Assembly: GCF_033304615.1 (NCBI RefSeq)
Contig: NZ_CP129118.1
Coordinates: 3,096,001-3,160,000, forward strand
DNA length: 64,000 nt
From: Sporosarcina oncorhynchi
Lineage (GTDB): Bacteria; Bacillota; Bacilli; Bacillales_A; Planococcaceae
Direction: 5' to 3'
Shown in pieces: positions 60,836 through 64,000 of the stretch. Every line of letters begins with the position of its first letter. Positions within the stretch are counted from its first letter, which is position 1. Under the pieces are notes generated by a model, which was given only the letters and a program-made list of their open reading frames with translations, did no database searches and had not been told where the DNA came from. The position numbers were made by a program, and so were the translations under genes.

Positions 60836-61741
60836 TTATAGTAATTTTTCACCGAATAATGAGCCCATAAGTTCGACTGCTACTTCACCGGTTTTGTTTT
60901 TTTCGTCGAGGATTGGATTTACTTCTACGAACTCTGCTGAAGTGATGATTCCTGCGTCTTCAAGCATTTCCATCGCCAGATGGCTTTCACGGTAGCTGAT
61001 ACCGCCTTGAACAGGAGTCCCAACGCCTGGTGTGTAGATTGGGTCAAGTCCATCAAGATCAAGTGATAGATGAACACCATCAAGATTTTTTGATTGTAAG
61101 TATTCGATTGCCTCATTCATGACTGATGTCATTCCATCACGATCGATTTCATGCATCGTGAATACTTTGACACCTTTTTCTTTAATCAGTGCACGCTCTC
61201 CTGGATCGACCGAACGTGCGCCAATGATGACAATGTTCTCAGGCTTCACTTTCTGACCGTCTTTGTAGATGTTGACCAGTCTTTCATGTCCAAGACCCAT
61301 TGTGACGGCAAGTGGCATTCCATGGATATTGCCAGACGGGGATGTCTCTGCAGTATTCATGTCTGCATGCGCGTCATACCAAATAACGCCAAGGTTTTTA
61401 TATTTCGAAGTCAGTCCTGCAATTGTACCGATGGCAATGCTATGATCTCCCCCAAGTACAAGCGGGAATTCTCCTTTTTCAACAATGGCAGCCACCTTTT
61501 CAGCAAGCTCTGTCGTTGCGGAGACGACTTCTTCAAGATTCTTTAAATTTGTATTCGCACGATCTGTACGCTCAATCGCACTTACTTGGATATCGCCTTC
61601 GTCTTTAAGAGTATGTCCGATAGCTTCCAGTCTTTTTATAGCGCCCGCATAACGGATTGCACTCGGGCCCATATCGACACCTCTGCGGCTTTGGCCGTAA
61701 TCAAGCGGAACACCCACAACAGTTATATCTAATCTATTCAT
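60836..61741 (-). CDS. rocF: Arginase
   Basis: 301 aa. Manganese ligands GGDHSIAIG, WYDAHADMNTAETSPSGNIHGMPLA and SLDLDGLDPIYTPGVGTPVQGG, followed by EFVEVNPILD. Splits arginine to ornithine and urea. Monocistronic here, not beside rocD/rocE. No urease genes in the window. Confidence 0.96.
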   Translation of the reverse strand: MNRLDITVVGVPLDYGQSRRGVDMGPSAIRYAGAIKRLEAIGHTLKDEGDIQVSAIERTDRANTNLKNLEEVVSATTELAEKVAAIVEKGEFPLVLGGDHSIAIGTIAGLTSKYKNLGVIWYDAHADMNTAETSPSGNIHGMPLAVTMGLGHERLVNIYKDGQKVKPENIVIIGARSVDPGERALIKEKGVKVFTMHEIDRDGMTSVMNEAIEYLQSKNLDGVHLSLDLDGLDPIYTPGVGTPVQGGISYRESHLAMEMLEDAGIITSAEFVEVNPILDEKNKTGEVAVELMGSLFGEKLL

Positions 61742-61820
61742 TTCCGACGACCTCCCTTACCATTCCTATTGTAAATCCTAATTAGAAATGGCTCAACCAG
61801 ACAATTTTACGAATATTTAT

Positions 61821-63920
61821 TCATTCGTCGATTTTTGGAATCATAAACTCACATTCTTCCGCGGGCAATGGTTTACTGTAAAAATAGCCTTGTCCTTCTA
61901 AGCAACCGAGCTCAATAAGTACGTTCGCTTGCTTTTCGGTTTCAACACCTTCTGCAATTACTTCAAGACCCGCAGTAGCAGCCAATGTAACGATCGCTTT
62001 AACAATCGCACGGCTGTTTTCGTTCACGTCGATATCACGGATGAATGACATGTCGATTTTAAGTATATCCGCAGGTAACTCTTTAATATAACTAAAGGTG
62101 CTGTACCCTGTGCCAAAGTCGTCAATAGCCACTTGGATACCGATATCCCGGATACGTTGAATCGTATGGCGCATTTCCACGCGGTCCGCGAATGATGTTT
62201 CAGTTAGCTCCAGTTCGATGAACTCCGGACTGACTTTTTCTTCCGTTAAAATTCGTTGAATTGTTTCAACGATCGTTGGTTCATCCAGTTGAACTGCTGA
62301 CATATTGACAGCGATTCGAAACGGCTTGTACCCCCGCTGTTGCCAGTTGTAAGCTTGTTTACAAGCTTCCCGTAAAATCCATTCTCCGAGTGGCAAGATG
62401 ATTTTCGTCTCTTCCGCAATGGGAATGAATTTATCCGGGGGAATACGTCCTAAATCCGGATGATTCCATCTTACCAACGCTTCCACACCAGACAGTTCCC
62501 CGTGGTATAAGTTCATTTTCGGTTGGTATTCCAAGGTGAAATGCCCCATTTGGACACTTTTCCGCAGTTCATTTTCCAACAAAATCCGTTCGAGTGTTTT
62601 CGTTGCTGTGCCAGGTTCGTACATCTTCACTCCGCCGCCGCCATGCTCTTTTACGAAATGAAGAGCTTTTTCCGCTTTCGTAATAAGTTCGGATGGTGTT
62701 TGAGCGTGCTCTGGATACATCACCATTCCACAACTGATTGATATACTGTTTGTTTTCTCAGCCATAAGAATTGGTTCTTCCAGTTTCTCTTTAATGTCTT
62801 TCGTCAATCGTTCAGCTGTTTCTTCGTCCGCCGCTTTCAAAATTGTAAAGGCAAATTCATCGCCTGAGATGCGACCGATCAGATCCTCTTTGCTTAAAGC
62901 CTTTTTTAAACGATCCGCTACAACAGACAGCACATAATCCCCAGTATCTTGACCGTATGAATCATTCACATAGCGCAAACGATCGATGTTTAAGTAGACA
63001 AGGCTAATCGAAGTACCCTTTCGTTTTTCGGTCTGCAAGCGGTCGTATAACCTCTTACTGAAGGCGGTACGGTTTAGTAATGATGTCAATTGATCTTTGT
63101 ATGATAGATCCTGAATAATCGTTTCAGATTCTTTTTGTACTGTAATGTCATGCATGGAGACAACGACACAGTTCAAGTACTGTCCTTCTTGCCGTATGAA
63201 TTTCAGACTGGCTAGCATGGTGTGAAGACAATTGGCTTTATCTTTGACTTGAAATTCCACTGAGACAGCGTCAGTAGTACGCTTAGCCATATGAAGTGCT
63301 TCTTCGAATGTTAATCGATCTGCTTCTTCGATAATGTCATAGATGTCACCACTTGTTAGTTTCTGCAAATCCAACATTTTAGCATGTGTAGGTGATACAT
63401 ACTTGAATGCACCATCCGGATCGATTACCGAGATGAAATCCAAAGCGTTTTCCGTGATCAATCTATATATTTCGGCATCTATTCGACTTTTTTCCTCTAT
63501 CATTTTACGTTCTGTTATATCGTAGCGGATCGAAATATAGCGGACAGGAACACCCGCATCGTTGAGGATAGGAATGATTTTAGTATCCACCCAATAGATC
63601 GAACCATCTTTTGCACGGTTGCGAAGTTCACCATGCCACATTTCACCCTTCCCAATTGTCGCCCACATATTTTTGAAATAAGAACGTGGATGATAACCGG
63701 AATTTACAATTGAATGCGTTTGACCTAACAGTTCTTCTGCCCGGTATTGGGACATTTTTAAGAAGAGGGTGTTCACATACGTTATTTTCCCGGTTCGATC
63801 CGTAATAGCAATTATGACGGACTTATCAAGTGCGCTGGCTAGATCTTCGAGGGTGTCTTCGAATTCCTTGTCGTTCATTGAATTCGCCATCTGTTGTATG
63901 AGTGGGATATGTTCATCCAT
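61821..63920 (-). CDS. PAS-PAS-GGDEF-EAL c-di-GMP phosphodiesterase/cyclase
   Basis: 699 aa, soluble. Two PAS domains (~20-140: ITDRTGKITYVNTLFLKMSQYRAEELLGQTH; ~150-270: ISVIDPDGAFKYVSPTHAKML), then GGDEF (~275-435: LTSLLNRTAFSKRLYD, IGRISGDEFAFTI, SGDEF at the active site) and EAL (~445-699: GVEALVRWNHP, DDFGTGYSTFSYIKELPADILKIDMSFI). EAL catalytic motifs look complete; SGDEF may be active or GTP-sensing. Probably tunes c-di-GMP in response to redox or ligand via PAS. Confidence 0.92.
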   Translation of the reverse strand: MDEHIPLIQQMANSMNDKEFEDTLEDLASALDKSVIIAITDRTGKITYVNTLFLKMSQYRAEELLGQTHSIVNSGYHPRSYFKNMWATIGKGEMWHGELRNRAKDGSIYWVDTKIIPILNDAGVPVRYISIRYDITERKMIEEKSRIDAEIYRLITENALDFISVIDPDGAFKYVSPTHAKMLDLQKLTSGDIYDIIEEADRLTFEEALHMAKRTTDAVSVEFQVKDKANCLHTMLASLKFIRQEGQYLNCVVVSMHDITVQKESETIIQDLSYKDQLTSLLNRTAFSKRLYDRLQTEKRKGTSISLVYLNIDRLRYVNDSYGQDTGDYVLSVVADRLKKALSKEDLIGRISGDEFAFTILKAADEETAERLTKDIKEKLEEPILMAEKTNSISISCGMVMYPEHAQTPSELITKAEKALHFVKEHGGGGVKMYEPGTATKTLERILLENELRKSVQMGHFTLEYQPKMNLYHGELSGVEALVRWNHPDLGRIPPDKFIPIAEETKIILPLGEWILREACKQAYNWQQRGYKPFRIAVNMSAVQLDEPTIVETIQRILTEEKVSPEFIELELTETSFADRVEMRHTIQRIRDIGIQVAIDDFGTGYSTFSYIKELPADILKIDMSFIRDIDVNENSRAIVKAIVTLAATAGLEVIAEGVETEKQANVLIELGCLEGQGYFYSKPLPAEECEFMIPKIDE

Positions 63921-64000
63921 AGCGATTCACTGATCCTTTCTGCTATATAGTCGTGTATGAGTATGGCGCAATTGGATATGGTAGGTAGCTGAGGTAACTT

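Overview
The window looks like a chromosomal segment from a low-to-moderate GC, Gram-positive, endospore-former-type bacterium of the order Bacillales, most likely a Sporosarcina-like member of the Planococcaceae. The evidence is the set of Bacillus-type genes (ytoQ, ywbE, cdaA-cdaR-glmM, sigW-rsiW, a TmrB-like ATPase, DUF2691, DUF3888, DUF4179), strong AGGAGG-type ribosome binding sites, frequent GTG/TTG starts and typical sigma-A promoters. I see no rRNA, tRNA, CRISPR array, transposase or complete prophage. The genus is inference, not proven here.

Layout. 1-7.2 kb: truncated ABC-2 permease, the pxpB-pxpC-pxpA 5-oxoprolinase operon, a PBP4-type D-Ala-D-Ala carboxypeptidase, an alpha/alpha-toroid protein, a DinB protein and a small L7/L12-like membrane protein. 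7.2-16.7 kb, all minus strand: a lipoprotein, an NAD salvage locus (NrtR-like NUDIX regulator, NadR, PnuC) with operator-like palindromes, then single-domain enzymes (S66 carboxypeptidase, GNAT, NUDIX, nucleotidyltransferase, a GNAT-NUDIX fusion, GrpB, TmrB-like, VanW). 16.9-20.7 kb: an ABC-2 exporter followed by a LytTR/DUF3021 pair. The end of that pair is duplicated as a 375-bp, one-mismatch direct repeat that brackets an AT-rich insert encoding a secreted 133-aa protein and a 29-aa hydrophobic peptide. 20.7-28.3 kb: an RlmI-like methyltransferase, a papain-like fold protein, two MerR regulators, a BlaI/BlaR1-type pair and a DMT exporter. 28.4-38.6 kb: DUF3888, nitronate monooxygenase, a membrane-anchored PstS-like protein, YwbE, a methyltransferase and two ECF sigma/anti-sigma pairs. 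Between the two pairs lies a 21-unit, exactly 52-bp tandem array. 38.8-50 kb: a MarR/MMPL operon with a perfect 13-bp inverted repeat at its promoter, assorted enzymes, RsgA, a probable ~200-nt transcript with a 23-aa ORF, an amidohydrolase and YtoQ. 50-54 kb: pstB, then pstS-pstC-pstA, each unit with its own PhoP-box array. 54-64 kb: a REC-GGDEF-REC protein, the cdaA-cdaR-glmM c-di-AMP/cell-wall operon, sigW-rsiW, arginase and a PAS-GGDEF-EAL protein.

Cell-envelope and signalling functions recur: c-di-AMP synthesis, SigW, two other ECF systems, a BlaR1-like sensor, PBP4, VanW and two c-di-GMP proteins. The least explained material is non-coding or very small: the 52-bp array, two 20-bp-period arrays sharing an AGTCCATAA core, the duplication-flanked two-peptide cassette and the 23-aa unit.
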